From NCBI GenBank assembly GCA_022819605.1, contig JAJEGW010000182.1, forward strand, positions 1 to 64,000: a stretch of 64,000 nucleotides of DNA, in the 5' to 3' direction. Every line of letters begins with the position of its first letter. Within the stretch, counting starts at the first letter, position 1. The stretch comes from Silicimonas sp. Lineage in GTDB: Bacteria > Pseudomonadota > Alphaproteobacteria > Rhodobacterales > Rhodobacteraceae. The position numbers and the translations under genes are program-made. The notes beneath the pieces are model-generated. The model made no database searches. It saw only the letters and a program-made list of their open reading frames with translations, and was not told the origin of the DNA. Of this stretch, positions 1 through 8,361 are shown piece after piece.

Positions 1-89
1 ACGGAAGGCCGGTCTGCGCGCCGGCAACGCGCCCAATGAAAGTGTTCGAGACCCGCGTGGAAAACGGGATGGTTCAGGTCAGGGTCTGA
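1..89 (+). CDS. C-terminal fragment of a Rieske-type iron-sulfur protein (cut by window edge)
   Basis: Only the last 28 codons are present (in frame from base 3, TGA at 87-89). The tail ends VFETRVENGMVQVRV and is preceded by a Pro/Ala turn, which resembles the closing strand pair of Rieske ferredoxins and NirD-like small subunits. The cluster-binding Cys/His pairs would lie upstream of the window, so the family call rests on a short tail. The gene runs convergently towards ridA, and its stop codon directly touches the target-site duplication of the element at 98-374. Confidence 0.45.
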   Translation, partial: GRPVCAPATRPMKVFETRVENGMVQVRV

Positions 90-97
90 ATTCTATT
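90..97. repeat. Target-site duplication, left copy (ATTCTATT)
   Basis: Exact 8-bp copy of 375-382. It begins one base after the stop codon of the Rieske fragment. Confidence 0.85.
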
Positions 98-374
98 GGG
101 AATTATATACGAAAGTCACATCGTGGCTTCGCATTGATTTCACGGGTCATCGAAGTGGCCAACGCCAACGCTCCTCGCCGTGCAGATGCGCCAATCCCGG
201 ACGCCGCGTCATGTTTGCCCCTCCAGCGAGGCGGTTCAGCAGGGCCGTGGCCCTCAAACTCTGTTGCCGAGATCGGAAAGGCAATGCCTCGCCCTCATGC
301 ACGGTCTACTTGCCACGTTTCCAACGTGAGCGCAATGCCGGGATCGAACCATGTGACTTTCGTACATAATTCCC
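98..374. mobile_element. Non-autonomous MITE-like insertion with 24-bp inverted ends
   Basis: The ends 98-121 and 351-374 are inverted copies of each other, matching at 23 of 24 positions and starting GGGAATTAT. The element is bounded by the 8-bp direct repeat ATTCTATT at 90-97 and 375-382, a target-site duplication. The 277-bp interior holds no credible transposase, so it must have been mobilised in trans. Several IS families, including IS66, IS6 and IS1595, make 8-bp duplications. I do not recognise the end sequence well enough to choose one. The element sits exactly between two convergent genes and damages neither. Confidence 0.85.
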
Positions 375-382
375 ATTCTATT
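375..382. repeat. Target-site duplication, right copy (ATTCTATT)
   Basis: Exact 8-bp copy of 90-97. It contains the TAG stop codon of ridA (378-380 on the minus strand). Removing the element and one copy leaves the two convergent stop codons 3 bases apart. Confidence 0.85.
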
Positions 383-776
383 CGTCACTGATCACTGCCA
401 TGGCGTCGATCTCGACCAGCAACGCCGGGTCGGCAAGCGCAGTGACCACTACTCCGGTCGAGCAATGGTGCACGCCCTCGAACCAACGGTTGATCGCGTC
501 ATAGACTGCGGGGCGATAGCTGATGTCCGTAACATAGACGGTCAGCTTCACGACGTCCTCCAAGCTGCCGCCGGCCTCGATCATCCAGCGCTCGATGTTG
601 CGGCAGGCCTGGTCTGCCTGCGCACCCGGATCGCCTTCCCCCACTACGGTGCCGTCCAGAAGCGTGCCGACCTGACCCTGCATGACAACGAGGTCGCCTC
701 GATCCCGGATGGCCTTGGAATAGGTCGCTTTCGCATGATAGCGGGTCTCGTACTTATGGATGTGCGTTCGTGTCAT
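378..776 (-). CDS. ridA: RidA/YjgF-family enamine/imine deaminase
   Basis: The 132-residue product has the size and fold pattern of the RidA (YjgF/YER057c/UK114) family. The segments GQVGTLLDGTVVGEGDPGAQADQACRN and the later VVKLTVYVTDI match the family core, although the final signature is divergent. RidA proteins hydrolyse reactive enamines and imines released by amino-acid-metabolising enzymes. The gene is last in a minus-strand run after soxBDAG, 13 bases beyond soxG, with a GGAGG Shine-Dalgarno in front of ATG 776. A role in clearing reactive intermediates of amine oxidation is a sensible inference. The stop codon lies inside the target duplication of the neighbouring element. Confidence 0.85.
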   Translation of the reverse strand: MTRTHIHKYETRYHAKATYSKAIRDRGDLVVMQGQVGTLLDGTVVGEGDPGAQADQACRNIERWMIEAGGSLEDVVKLTVYVTDISYRPAVYDAINRWFEGVHHCSTGVVVTALADPALLVEIDAMAVISDE

Positions 777-789
777 TCGTGCCTCCGAA

Positions 790-1290
790 TCAACGCAGCG
801 CGCGCGTCAGATAGTCTTCCATCATGTCGCCGAAACTCTGCTCGACGGACACATCGAACCCGCCAACGCAACGGCGAACCAGCGCCTTCTGGCCAAAGAA
901 CTCGGTGAAGCTCACCGCATCATCCGGGAATGCGGCTTCGTGCAAGTCGAGCGGACAGCCGATTGCCAGTACATGCGCCACATCGGTTCCGGTGATGCGA
1001 AGAGTCGTCATGGTGTCCGAGATCCTGACGATGCTCACTTCCGGAGGGGCCTCATGCGGTCCCAGCGCCGCGTTCAATTCGTCCTCTCGGTCAATGTCCG
1101 CCTGCAAGAGCCAATGACGCGGTCCTACGCGGTCGAGCGAAACTCCATTCGCCTTGCTGCAGCGATTCGCTTCCGCGGGAAAATCCGGCAGGACCTCCGC
1201 GCCAATCCATTCAACCAAGGCACCTTCCGCCCCCTTCAGGTCGAAACAGGCGTTGACCGGAAGCCTCGCGAATGCCGCATCGTAGCTCAT
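790..1290 (-). CDS. soxG: Sarcosine oxidase gamma subunit
   Basis: The 166-residue protein matches heterotetrameric sarcosine oxidase gamma subunits in size and in the pattern VSLDRVGPRHWLL...ISDTMTTLRITG...FGQKALVRRC...FDVSVEQSF. The gamma subunit packs against the alpha subunit and is needed for the alpha-beta-gamma-delta enzyme that converts sarcosine, water, O2 and tetrahydrofolate to glycine, H2O2 and 5,10-methylene-THF. The ATG lies one base after the soxA stop codon, so translation is probably coupled. It is the fourth gene of the canonical order soxB-soxD-soxA-soxG. Confidence 0.93.
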   Translation of the reverse strand: MSYDAAFARLPVNACFDLKGAEGALVEWIGAEVLPDFPAEANRCSKANGVSLDRVGPRHWLLQADIDREDELNAALGPHEAPPEVSIVRISDTMTTLRITGTDVAHVLAIGCPLDLHEAAFPDDAVSFTEFFGQKALVRRCVGGFDVSVEQSFGDMMEDYLTRALR

Positions 1291-1291
1291 C

Positions 1292-4240
1292 TCAGGACCT
1301 CATCCTCAGGCCGGCAGGGTCGTGGAACACCGGCTCCATGACGTCAGCGGCGATCGTCGCGTTCTTCAGGCGGACATGGACGGTTTCACCGTGTCGCGAC
1401 TTTCCGTTCTCCAGAAGCGCCAAAGCGACCCACCGATCAAGGACGACGCTCCACACACACGCGGTGACCAGCCCCTCGGTCGGACGCCTCTCGCCGCCGG
1501 GAGTCAGCGGGGCACCCTCCGGAATCTGGTCATTCGGGTTTGCAGGCAGCAATCCCACCAGTTCACGTCGAATTGCGTTGCCCCGGCGTCGCAGTTCTAC
1601 CGAACGCTTGCCGACGAAGTCTCGCTTCTTCTTCGACATGATCCAGCTCATGCCGAGGTCATGGGCATCCACCGTTCCGTCCACTTCATGTCCCAGGGAG
1701 AGAAATCCCTTTTCAACCCGCAGCACGTGACTGGCTTCCGACCCCACAGGTTCGATCCCAAGGGGCCCGCCCGCTTCCATGGTCCGCTCCCAGAGATCGC
1801 GCATGTGCCGAGGCGCTACGTTTATCTCGAACGACAATTCGCCCGTGAAACTGACCCGCACGATACGCGCGGGCAGTCCGGCCACATGTCCGTCCGCGAA
1901 TTTCATGAACGGCAAACCCTTGGGCGAAATGTCGATGTCACTGCCCAGCGCGGCCATGACTTCGCGTGCCTTCGGGCCGCATACGGTTGCGTTGTTCCAC
2001 TGGCTGGTCACGGGTGTCAAATAGACGTTCCACTCAGGAAACTGCGTCTGGAGCAACTCCTCGATATGCCCGTGCACGGTGTCCGCGTGCGCGGTGGAGG
2101 TAGAGACCATCCAGCGGTGCTTTCCCAGTCGCATGGCGACGCCATCGTCAAGGATCAGGCCATCTTCCGTCAGCATGAGTCCGTAGCGGCATTGGCCGGG
2201 CTTCAGCGCGGACATCAGGTTCGTGTAGATGTGATCGAGAAAGCGACCGACATCGCGCCCCTTCAACTCGATTTTCCCAAGGGGTGATCCGTCGTAGACG
2301 CCGACACTCTCTCTTACAGCACGGCATTCGCGGTTGACGGTTTCTTGAAAGGTCTCGTCGTCGCGCGGAAAATATCCCGGTCGCCTCCACCGTGCACCGG
2401 CCTCATACATGAAGGCACCGCGATCGAGGTTCCAACGGGTAACTGGCGTGTGCCGGTAAGGCAGAACGACGCTTTCTTCCCGGATGCCGCCGATCGCTCC
2501 AAAGGATACTGGCGTGTAGGGCGGACGGAAGGTGGTTGTGCCGACATCCTGAAGCGGCACGCCTTTCTGCAGGGCAATTGTGCCGATGATGTTGATGTTG
2601 CCCGTCTTTCCCTGGTCGAACCCCATGCCGCCGGTCGTGTAGCGCTTGACATGCTCCACGCTGTCATAGCCCTCGAGAAGCGCGAGACGCACATCGTCGA
2701 CCGTGACATCGTTCTGAATGTCCAGAAATGCCTTGCCCTTGGCACCCCGTGCATCGACGCGCCAAAGCGGTGCGATCGAGTATTTTTCTTCCGTCACAGC
2801 GGGAAGATCCGGCATCTCCGTCCCCGTTGTCCTTGCTGCCGCCTCTGCGCCGGTTCGCAGCGCCGAAGCGAGCGAAAATTCTCCCGCTGCGCCTCCGATC
2901 GAAACGCAGGCCTGCGCCGCCTTGCCCGGCACAAAAGTCGCGAGAGTGTCATCGTAGCGGAGACTTCCGCGTGACTGGGAAAACAGGTGCACGGTCGGGT
3001 TCCATCCGCCAGAGTGGAGCAGCAGGTCACAGTCGACCTTCTCGGCCCCTCGCCCGTCTCGTTCGGCAACGGTCGCGCCCTTGACCGCCCGCTTCCCTCG
3101 GACACCGATGACGACGGAGCCGGTCTTGATCGGGATGTCTCCAGCCAAGTCTCTAGCATCCTCAGGAACGGCATCGCGGCTGTCCACGATTGCGGCAATG
3201 TCGATGCCGGACGCGTGAAGGTCAGCCGCGACGGCATACGCGCTGTCGTTGTTGGCAAAGACCACGGCTCTCTCGCCCGGCTTCACGGCAAACCGGTTGA
3301 CGTAAGCCTGCGCGGCCGAGGCCAGCATCACGCCCGGCCGGTCGTTGTCGGGAAAGACGAGGCCTCTTTCGATGGCACCCGTCGCAAGGATCACCTGTCT
3401 CGCCCGAACGCGCCAGTTCCTTTCAAGTACATTGGAATCGGCTGGCGACCTCTCGTTCACCATCAAGAGGTTGTGCTCCCGGTAGGCCCAAACGCTCGCG
3501 TCCTGCAGCAGATGGGTGACATTGGGCATCGATGTCAACTCGGCGACGGATTCGGCCACCCAATCCAATGCCGGCTTTCCTGCGATTTCCAAACGTCGAT
3601 CGAGCAAACTTCCACCCGCCTCTGTGCGTTCGTCAGCCAGGAAGACCCGGCACCCGGCGCGACCGGCGACAAGGGCGGCCATCAGCCCTGCCGGCCCGGC
3701 ACCAACGATCAGAACATCTGCATGCGCATGCACTGCCTCGAAGTGGCCGTCCAAAGGTGGCGCCGCCGGTGCGCCGGCAAGACCCGCGGCCTTGCGAATC
3801 GCTGGCTCATAGAGGTGCCAGCCTGGCCACTTGAATGTCTTGTAGTAAAAGCCCGCAGGGATGAGTCCCGCAAACAGCTGATTGACTGCGCCCATGTCTA
3901 GCCCCGGCGACGGCCAGCAATTCACCGACCGCGCCGCCATCCCTTCTTCCACTCGAACCGTTGTCGCCGCCTGGTTGGCAGATGCACGACGACCCTCCAG
4001 TTCCACCAGTGTCGCCGGTTCCTCAGGACCGGAGCCGACGATCCCTCGAGGCCGATGGTACTTGAAGCTCCGTGCGGTCAGACGAACATTGTTGGCGAGC
4101 AATGCAGACGCCAAGGTGTCGCCAGAAAACCCCTGGTACTCCTTCCCGTTGAACCGAAAGGCCAGCGACTGGCTCCGGTCAATCCTTCCGCCCGTTGGGA
4201 GACGCCTAACCCGCATCAGGCGGCCCCTCGACGATGTCAT
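1292..4240 (-). CDS. soxA: Sarcosine oxidase alpha subunit
   Basis: The 982-residue protein has the full three-part architecture. An N-terminal small domain (residues 1-110, with GDTLASALLANNVRL and the SFKYHRPRG segment) is followed by a pyridine-nucleotide-disulfide-type dinucleotide fold (VLIVGAGPAGLMAALVAGRAG near 175-195). A C-terminal GcvT-like aminomethyltransferase domain (about 600-980) binds tetrahydrofolate. The alpha subunit channels the imine made by the beta subunit to THF. It overlaps the soxD stop by 35 bases and is followed one base later by soxG. No truncation is seen. Confidence 0.96.
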   Translation of the reverse strand: MTSSRGRLMRVRRLPTGGRIDRSQSLAFRFNGKEYQGFSGDTLASALLANNVRLTARSFKYHRPRGIVGSGPEEPATLVELEGRRASANQAATTVRVEEGMAARSVNCWPSPGLDMGAVNQLFAGLIPAGFYYKTFKWPGWHLYEPAIRKAAGLAGAPAAPPLDGHFEAVHAHADVLIVGAGPAGLMAALVAGRAGCRVFLADERTEAGGSLLDRRLEIAGKPALDWVAESVAELTSMPNVTHLLQDASVWAYREHNLLMVNERSPADSNVLERNWRVRARQVILATGAIERGLVFPDNDRPGVMLASAAQAYVNRFAVKPGERAVVFANNDSAYAVAADLHASGIDIAAIVDSRDAVPEDARDLAGDIPIKTGSVVIGVRGKRAVKGATVAERDGRGAEKVDCDLLLHSGGWNPTVHLFSQSRGSLRYDDTLATFVPGKAAQACVSIGGAAGEFSLASALRTGAEAAARTTGTEMPDLPAVTEEKYSIAPLWRVDARGAKGKAFLDIQNDVTVDDVRLALLEGYDSVEHVKRYTTGGMGFDQGKTGNINIIGTIALQKGVPLQDVGTTTFRPPYTPVSFGAIGGIREESVVLPYRHTPVTRWNLDRGAFMYEAGARWRRPGYFPRDDETFQETVNRECRAVRESVGVYDGSPLGKIELKGRDVGRFLDHIYTNLMSALKPGQCRYGLMLTEDGLILDDGVAMRLGKHRWMVSTSTAHADTVHGHIEELLQTQFPEWNVYLTPVTSQWNNATVCGPKAREVMAALGSDIDISPKGLPFMKFADGHVAGLPARIVRVSFTGELSFEINVAPRHMRDLWERTMEAGGPLGIEPVGSEASHVLRVEKGFLSLGHEVDGTVDAHDLGMSWIMSKKKRDFVGKRSVELRRRGNAIRRELVGLLPANPNDQIPEGAPLTPGGERRPTEGLVTACVWSVVLDRWVALALLENGKSRHGETVHVRLKNATIAADVMEPVFHDPAGLRMRS

Positions 4241-4463
4241 GCGTTCGCGTGTCCCGCCAGATCGTCAGCCACGCGCCGCATCCCTTCACATGCCACCAGC
4301 GCTCATGAACCGGGCCTAGCGGATTCGGGACGGTCGTCAGGAATTCGACCCAGTCTTCATCGCCTGTCGCATGCGGGTCGGGCCGGTCCGGTTTCACGGG
4401 ACCGCCATATTCGAACTCGCTTTCGCTGCGATTGCCGCAGAACGGACAGGGGATGAGCATCAT
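4206..4463 (-). CDS. soxD: Sarcosine oxidase delta subunit (zinc-binding)
   Basis: Starting at ATG 4463, directly before LIPCPFCG, gives an 85-residue protein, the normal size of SoxD. C6 and C9 in CPFCG with H58 and C62 in WWHVKGCGAW form the expected zinc site of the delta subunit. The longer open frame up to 4628 lies inside soxB and was rejected. The gene begins 11 bases after soxB and its end overlaps soxA, which fits a single translationally coupled operon. Confidence 0.94.
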   Translation of the reverse strand: MMLIPCPFCGNRSESEFEYGGPVKPDRPDPHATGDEDWVEFLTTVPNPLGPVHERWWHVKGCGAWLTIWRDTRTHDIVEGPPDAG

Positions 4464-4474
4464 CGTCCCGCTCC

Positions 4475-5725
4475 CTATCTCGCCGTCGTCGTTCCGGATT
4501 CCATCACGTAATCCAGATGCTTGAACCGTTTCAAGGAGAAGGGCTCCATCAGAGGATGAAGCACTCCCTTTGCAATCAGATGCGCAAATGTCAGTCCGCC
4601 CGCCGGGATCGCCTTGTAGCCGCCCCACCAGCCTGCCGTCACGAAGAGTCCCGGAACATCCGTTTCATCCATGATGGGCGAGGCGTCCGGCGCGATGTCC
4701 AGGTGCCCGCCCCACTGGCGCAGGAGCTTCAGCTTCCTGAACGACGGGAACAGCGACAGCATGGCCGTCACGGTGTCTTCGAACACGTGCTGCTTGATGT
4801 CCCGGCGAAAGCTCTGTCCCATGTCGGGCGCGCCACCTATCACCATTTCCCCCTTGTCCGACTGGCTGAAATAGAAGCCGCTGTCCGGGCAGTTCACGAC
4901 CACGTCGACGAGCGGCTTGACCGGTTCGGAAACGAAAGCCGTCAGGTTCATCGTTCGCAACGGGAGCCTGAGTCCGACCGTTTCAGTCAGCGTCGTTGTA
5001 TGCCCGGATACCGCGACTGCGACCTTGGGTGCCCGCACCACGCCGCGCGGCGTTTCGACGCCCTTGATAGCGCCGTCACTGCCTCGCAGGAGGTTGGTAA
5101 CCGGCGTCTGCTGGTGCAGTTCAACGCCCCGCGCATCGGCTCCGCGTGCGTATCCCCAGGCGACTGCATCGTGCCTGTTCACTCCTGCATCGGTATGTAC
5201 CATCCCGCCGATCACGGGCAGTCGTGCGTCCGGACCGCCGCCGGTGAGTGCAGGAATGCGGCGGCGCACTTCTTCGGTGGAAATCTGCTCGTAGGTAGAT
5301 CCGTAAATGTCCATGGTCAGCTGGCGCCGTCGCAACTCGCGCATCTTCGGAAACGTCTGTACCACGTCGATCATGGTGCGCTTCGAGTGCATCATGTTGA
5401 AGTTCAACTCGTCAGCCAGGCCCTCGTACAACGCGACCGATTTCACGTAGAACGGGATTGACGCATCGCGCATGTAGTTTGACCGGACGGTCACGGTGTT
5501 TCGCGCAACGTTCCCGCCACCGAGCCAGCCCCGCTCCAAAACCGCGACATTCGCAACCCCGAACTCCTTGACAAGGTAGTATGCAGTTGCCAATCCATGG
5601 CCGCCGGCACCAATGACGACCACGTCGTAGCTTTCCTTCAAGGGCGGGCTGCGCCAGGCAGGCGCCCATGTCGTGTGACCGTTGAGCGCATGACGCACTA
5701 GAGCGAAGATCGAGTAATTTTGCAT
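4475..5725 (-). CDS. soxB: Sarcosine oxidase beta subunit
   Basis: The 416-residue product opens with MQNYSIFALVRHAL, the usual start of SoxB, and then has a DAO-type FAD fold with VVVIGAGGHGLATAYYL near residues 34-50. SoxB oxidises the N-methyl group of sarcosine and in the tetrameric enzyme carries noncovalent FAD and covalent FMN. First gene of the operon. The ATG at 5725 has no Shine-Dalgarno. An in-frame TTG at 5764 is possible but coincides with a TTGACA promoter box, so I keep 5725. Confidence 0.95.
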   Translation of the reverse strand: MQNYSIFALVRHALNGHTTWAPAWRSPPLKESYDVVVIGAGGHGLATAYYLVKEFGVANVAVLERGWLGGGNVARNTVTVRSNYMRDASIPFYVKSVALYEGLADELNFNMMHSKRTMIDVVQTFPKMRELRRRQLTMDIYGSTYEQISTEEVRRRIPALTGGGPDARLPVIGGMVHTDAGVNRHDAVAWGYARGADARGVELHQQTPVTNLLRGSDGAIKGVETPRGVVRAPKVAVAVSGHTTTLTETVGLRLPLRTMNLTAFVSEPVKPLVDVVVNCPDSGFYFSQSDKGEMVIGGAPDMGQSFRRDIKQHVFEDTVTAMLSLFPSFRKLKLLRQWGGHLDIAPDASPIMDETDVPGLFVTAGWWGGYKAIPAGGLTFAHLIAKGVLHPLMEPFSLKRFKHLDYVMESGTTTAR

Positions 5726-5726
5726 A

Positions 5727-5752
5727 TTGGTAACATTTTTTACTTTTGGTAA
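5727..5752. promoter_or_regulatory. Direct repeat TTGGTAA, candidate operator
   Basis: TTGGTAA occurs at 5727-5733 and 5746-5752, 19 bases apart start to start, roughly two helical turns. The pair overlaps the putative soxB promoter and start codon in the gap between soxB and the divergent XRE-cupin regulator. That is the place for a repressor site of the adjacent regulator; the assignment is inference. Confidence 0.4.
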
Positions 5753-5764
5753 TCTCGATGTCAA
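5735..5764 (-). promoter_or_regulatory. Candidate soxB promoter, near-leaderless
   Basis: On the minus strand TTGACA (5764-5759) is followed after 16 bases by TAAAAA (5742-5737), a fair sigma70-like pair. Transcription would be expected to start only a few bases before the soxB ATG at 5725, giving a very short or absent leader. This agrees with the missing ribosome-binding site. The -10 region lies between two TTGGTAA repeats. Confidence 0.4.
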
Positions 5765-5788
5765 GTGACCGGAGGGTCAGTGAACGCC

Positions 5789-6367
5789 ATGCCTGAAAGG
5801 GCGGAAATTGACATCGAGGTCGGACGGACGGTCAACCGGCTGCGCCGGGAGCGCGGCATGACGGTCACGCGTCTCGCAAAAAGTGCCGGAATATCGGCCG
5901 GCATGATCAGTCGCATCGAAAACGGGCAGGTTTCCCCATCCCTTGGGACGCTCGACGCAATCGCCGTGGCCCTGTCGGTTCCCGTCATGGCGCTGCTGGC
6001 CCACGGGAACGGAACAGCCGATGTCTATCACCTGAGAGCCGGTGGCGGAATCCCGTCACGGCGGATCACGCCAAACCATGCCCACGAGTACCTGCTGCTC
6101 GGCAAGCACAGCGGCCCGGGCGGGAATTTTGAGGCAGCCCGCGTCCGGATCAACCGGGACGAGGCAGGCAACTTGCCCCGGTACCAGCACGACGGTCATG
6201 TCTTTCTGGCGGTGACATCAGGAAAGTTGCGCTACTCCTGCGGCAATGCAGAGTTCGAACTCGCGCCCGGCGACACCTTGAGCTTCGATGCAAAGCTCGA
6301 GCACGGCGTCGTGGAGATCCAGAGCCCGGAGATCGAGTTCATCACGGTATCGTCCCGCCCCGACTGA
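5789..6367 (+). CDS. XRE-family regulator with C-terminal cupin domain
   Basis: The 192-residue protein has an N-terminal HTH_3 domain (about residues 8-65; TVNRLRRERGMTVTRLAKSAG with SRIENGQVSPSL as the recognition part) and a C-terminal cupin (about 105-190) that should sense a small ligand. Regulators of this build commonly control amine and amino-acid catabolism. It is divergent from soxBDAG and probably regulates it. The start is ambiguous: GGAGGG at 5771-5776 lies 12 bases from ATG 5789 and 3 bases from an in-frame GTG at 5780. A paralogue lies at 10852-11439. Confidence 0.88.
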   Translation: MPERAEIDIEVGRTVNRLRRERGMTVTRLAKSAGISAGMISRIENGQVSPSLGTLDAIAVALSVPVMALLAHGNGTADVYHLRAGGGIPSRRITPNHAHEYLLLGKHSGPGGNFEAARVRINRDEAGNLPRYQHDGHVFLAVTSGKLRYSCGNAEFELAPGDTLSFDAKLEHGVVEIQSPEIEFITVSSRPD

Positions 6368-6377
6368 CGGATTTCGC

Positions 6378-7241
6378 CTATGCCTGTCCTTCCCGCTTGC
6401 GCTCCAATCGCGAGAACAGCCTGCTCAATCCGAAGCAGACCAGGAAGTAGAACGCCGCTGTTGTAATCCATGCCTCAAATATCATCCGGGACGAGGCCAC
6501 CAGCTCAACCGTCTTGTATGTCAATTCCTGAACAGAGATGAGCGATATGATCGAGCTGTCCTTGATGAGCGAAATGAACTGATTGGCAAGCGGCGGAACG
6601 ACCCTCTTCATCGCCTGCGGCAGCACGATGTAGCGCAGTTCCTGGATTCGGCTCATTCCGATTGATCGGGCCGCTTCCCGCTGTCCCCTAGGTATGGATT
6701 GTATGCCCGCGCGAACGATTTCCCCGACAAACGCACTCTCAAAGAGCGCGAGAACGATCACGCCAGATATGATCGAGGGAAAGCGGCGCATGTCGCCAAA
6801 GAAGAGTTCCCAAAGCCAGATGTCCTCTTGCCGCGCGATATTGCGTGACCAGCGCGCGAGGTCGAGTGCATCAATCAATTGCTGCGACAGGAAGAAAAAG
6901 AAAATGAAGACGACGACGACAGGAGGGATATTCCGCAGCAGTTCCAGGTACGTCCGCGCCAACATCCGAATGGTCAGGTTCTGCGAGCACCGCGCGACGC
7001 CGAGGACCGTGCCGAATATCAGCGCAAGGATGCTCGCGTAGATGCTGATCCGAATCGTGGCGGCAAGGCCCTGCAGGAGAATATTGGCGAAATACGCCTC
7101 TCGGCCCGTGTGGTAGCCGATGATGTAGCCAGGAATGAGCTCCCAGCGCCACTTGTAATTGAGCGTGCCTTCGATGGTGAACCAGATATACCCGAAGAAC
7201 GCGACGAGCATCGCGACAATCAGGTAGTCAGGCCACCGCAT
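6378..7241 (-). CDS. Polar amino-acid ABC transporter permease (second permease)
   Basis: From ATG 7241 the product is 287 residues. It has an N-terminal helix, a long periplasmic loop, and a BPD_transp_1 core with the EAA-type motif GQREAARSIGMSRIQELRYIVLPQ near residues 195-218, typical of the HisM/GltK permeases of the polar amino-acid uptake family. It is the last gene of the minus-strand transporter operon ATPase-permease-binding protein-permease. The 79-base gap to the binding-protein gene contains a strong hairpin, which probably lowers expression of this gene relative to the binding protein. The open frame extends upstream into the binding-protein gene but has no family similarity there. 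Confidence 0.92.
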   Translation of the reverse strand: MRWPDYLIVAMLVAFFGYIWFTIEGTLNYKWRWELIPGYIIGYHTGREAYFANILLQGLAATIRISIYASILALIFGTVLGVARCSQNLTIRMLARTYLELLRNIPPVVVVFIFFFFLSQQLIDALDLARWSRNIARQEDIWLWELFFGDMRRFPSIISGVIVLALFESAFVGEIVRAGIQSIPRGQREAARSIGMSRIQELRYIVLPQAMKRVVPPLANQFISLIKDSSIISLISVQELTYKTVELVASSRMIFEAWITTAAFYFLVCFGLSRLFSRLERKREGQA

Positions 7242-7284
7242 CCTGTTGATGAACGAGCGCAATTTCCAGCGCCTGATTTTTCGT

Positions 7285-7310
7285 GGCCCGGAAGCCGTGG
7301 CTTCCGGGCC
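7285..7310 (-). terminator. Intercistronic hairpin between binding protein and permease
   Basis: GGCCCGGAAGCC and GGCTTCCGGGCC form a perfect 12-bp inverted repeat with a 2-base centre, starting 10 bases after the stop codon of the binding-protein gene. No U-run follows, so it is more likely an mRNA-stabilising or attenuating hairpin than a full terminator. Such elements often allow the binding protein to be made in excess of the membrane parts. Confidence 0.7.
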
Positions 7311-7320
7311 TGGTCTTGGT

Positions 7321-8154
7321 CTATTGGGCGACCTGGTCGGCCCATTCCTCGGTCGCGAACCAGTAGTTGTGGCGCGCTTCAAGCCAACCGCTGCGCCATT
7401 GCTGGGCGATCCAGTTGTTGAAGTAGTTAATTGCGTCCGGGTCTCCCTTTCGCAATGCAAAGCCTTCACCACGCGGGTCGAATAGTTCGCCTTCCACGAC
7501 GACAAGCGTTTCCGGGTGCCTGCCCGCTTCACGGTTCGGCGTCGGTTGAGAGGCCATGGTCGCGTGGGCATTGCCGTTCAGCACTTCCTGGGCAGACGCG
7601 CCGTCCTCATCGAAAAGAAGAAGCTGCGCCTCGGGAAAGTTGTCGGCAATCACGACAGCCGGGGTTGCGCCGCGACGGGCCGTGAAGATCACGTCAGGCG
7701 AATTCAGGTCCTCCAGCGACATGCCGGCTGTCATTTCCTTGTTTGCAAGGATTGCGAGACCCGAGAACGCATACGGATTGGTGAAGTTCACCGTCAGGTT
7801 CCTCTGGGCCGTAACCGACATGCCCGAAATGATGACATCGAAGTTGCCGGAAACGAGGGCCGGGATGATTCCGTCCCAAGACGTCGGAACGAACTCGACT
7901 TCAACGCCCATGTCCTCCGCAAGCTGGCGGCCGACATCGAGTTCGAACCCGATCAAGTCACCGTTCTTGTCGCGCATCGACCAAGGCACGAACAGCGACA
8001 AGCCGATCCGAATCACGCCGTCTTGCTTGATCTGTTCGATCACGCTTTCCGAGGTCAGCGCCTGCGTGGCCTGCTGCGCCGCCACGGGCAACGCAAGGCC
8101 CACGGTCGCGGTCGCCGCCAAGGCATATCCGAGCATTCTGCGATTGAGTTTCAT
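7321..8154 (-). CDS. Amino-acid ABC transporter substrate-binding protein
   Basis: The 277-residue precursor starts at ATG 8154 behind an AAGGAGG ribosome-binding site and has a Sec signal peptide (MKLNRRMLGYALAATATVGL, probable cleavage after PVAA). The mature part is a family 3 (SBP_bac_3) solute receptor: GVIRIGLSLFVPWSMRDKNGDLIGF...DVGRQLAEDMGVEVEFV...IIPALVSGNFDVIISGMSVT. This fold binds polar amino acids or related compounds; the substrate cannot be read from sequence. A 207-base gap separates it from the upstream permease, room for a separate promoter. Confidence 0.93.
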   Translation of the reverse strand: MKLNRRMLGYALAATATVGLALPVAAQQATQALTSESVIEQIKQDGVIRIGLSLFVPWSMRDKNGDLIGFELDVGRQLAEDMGVEVEFVPTSWDGIIPALVSGNFDVIISGMSVTAQRNLTVNFTNPYAFSGLAILANKEMTAGMSLEDLNSPDVIFTARRGATPAVVIADNFPEAQLLLFDEDGASAQEVLNGNAHATMASQPTPNREAGRHPETLVVVEGELFDPRGEGFALRKGDPDAINYFNNWIAQQWRSGWLEARHNYWFATEEWADQVAQ

Positions 8155-8361
8155 TTGGTATCCTCCTTGATTGAATGGTCTTCTCATTAGTTCATTTGCC
8201 GGTCAAGTCCGGGACTTTCCGGACGTTGATGGCATTCGGGCTTGGCCAGCCAGGAATCCATGGAAGCTGGCCAAAACCGATCCTTAGCCGGTACACGACA
8301 CCGGACATCGACCTGAAAGCGGCCTGACCGTCGAACGCGCTCGGGATGATTTTCAACCGCA

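Noticed and set aside
134..391. 85-residue plus-strand open frame
   Set aside because: It lies inside the MITE-like element and runs into its inverted end and target duplication; no similarity to a protein.
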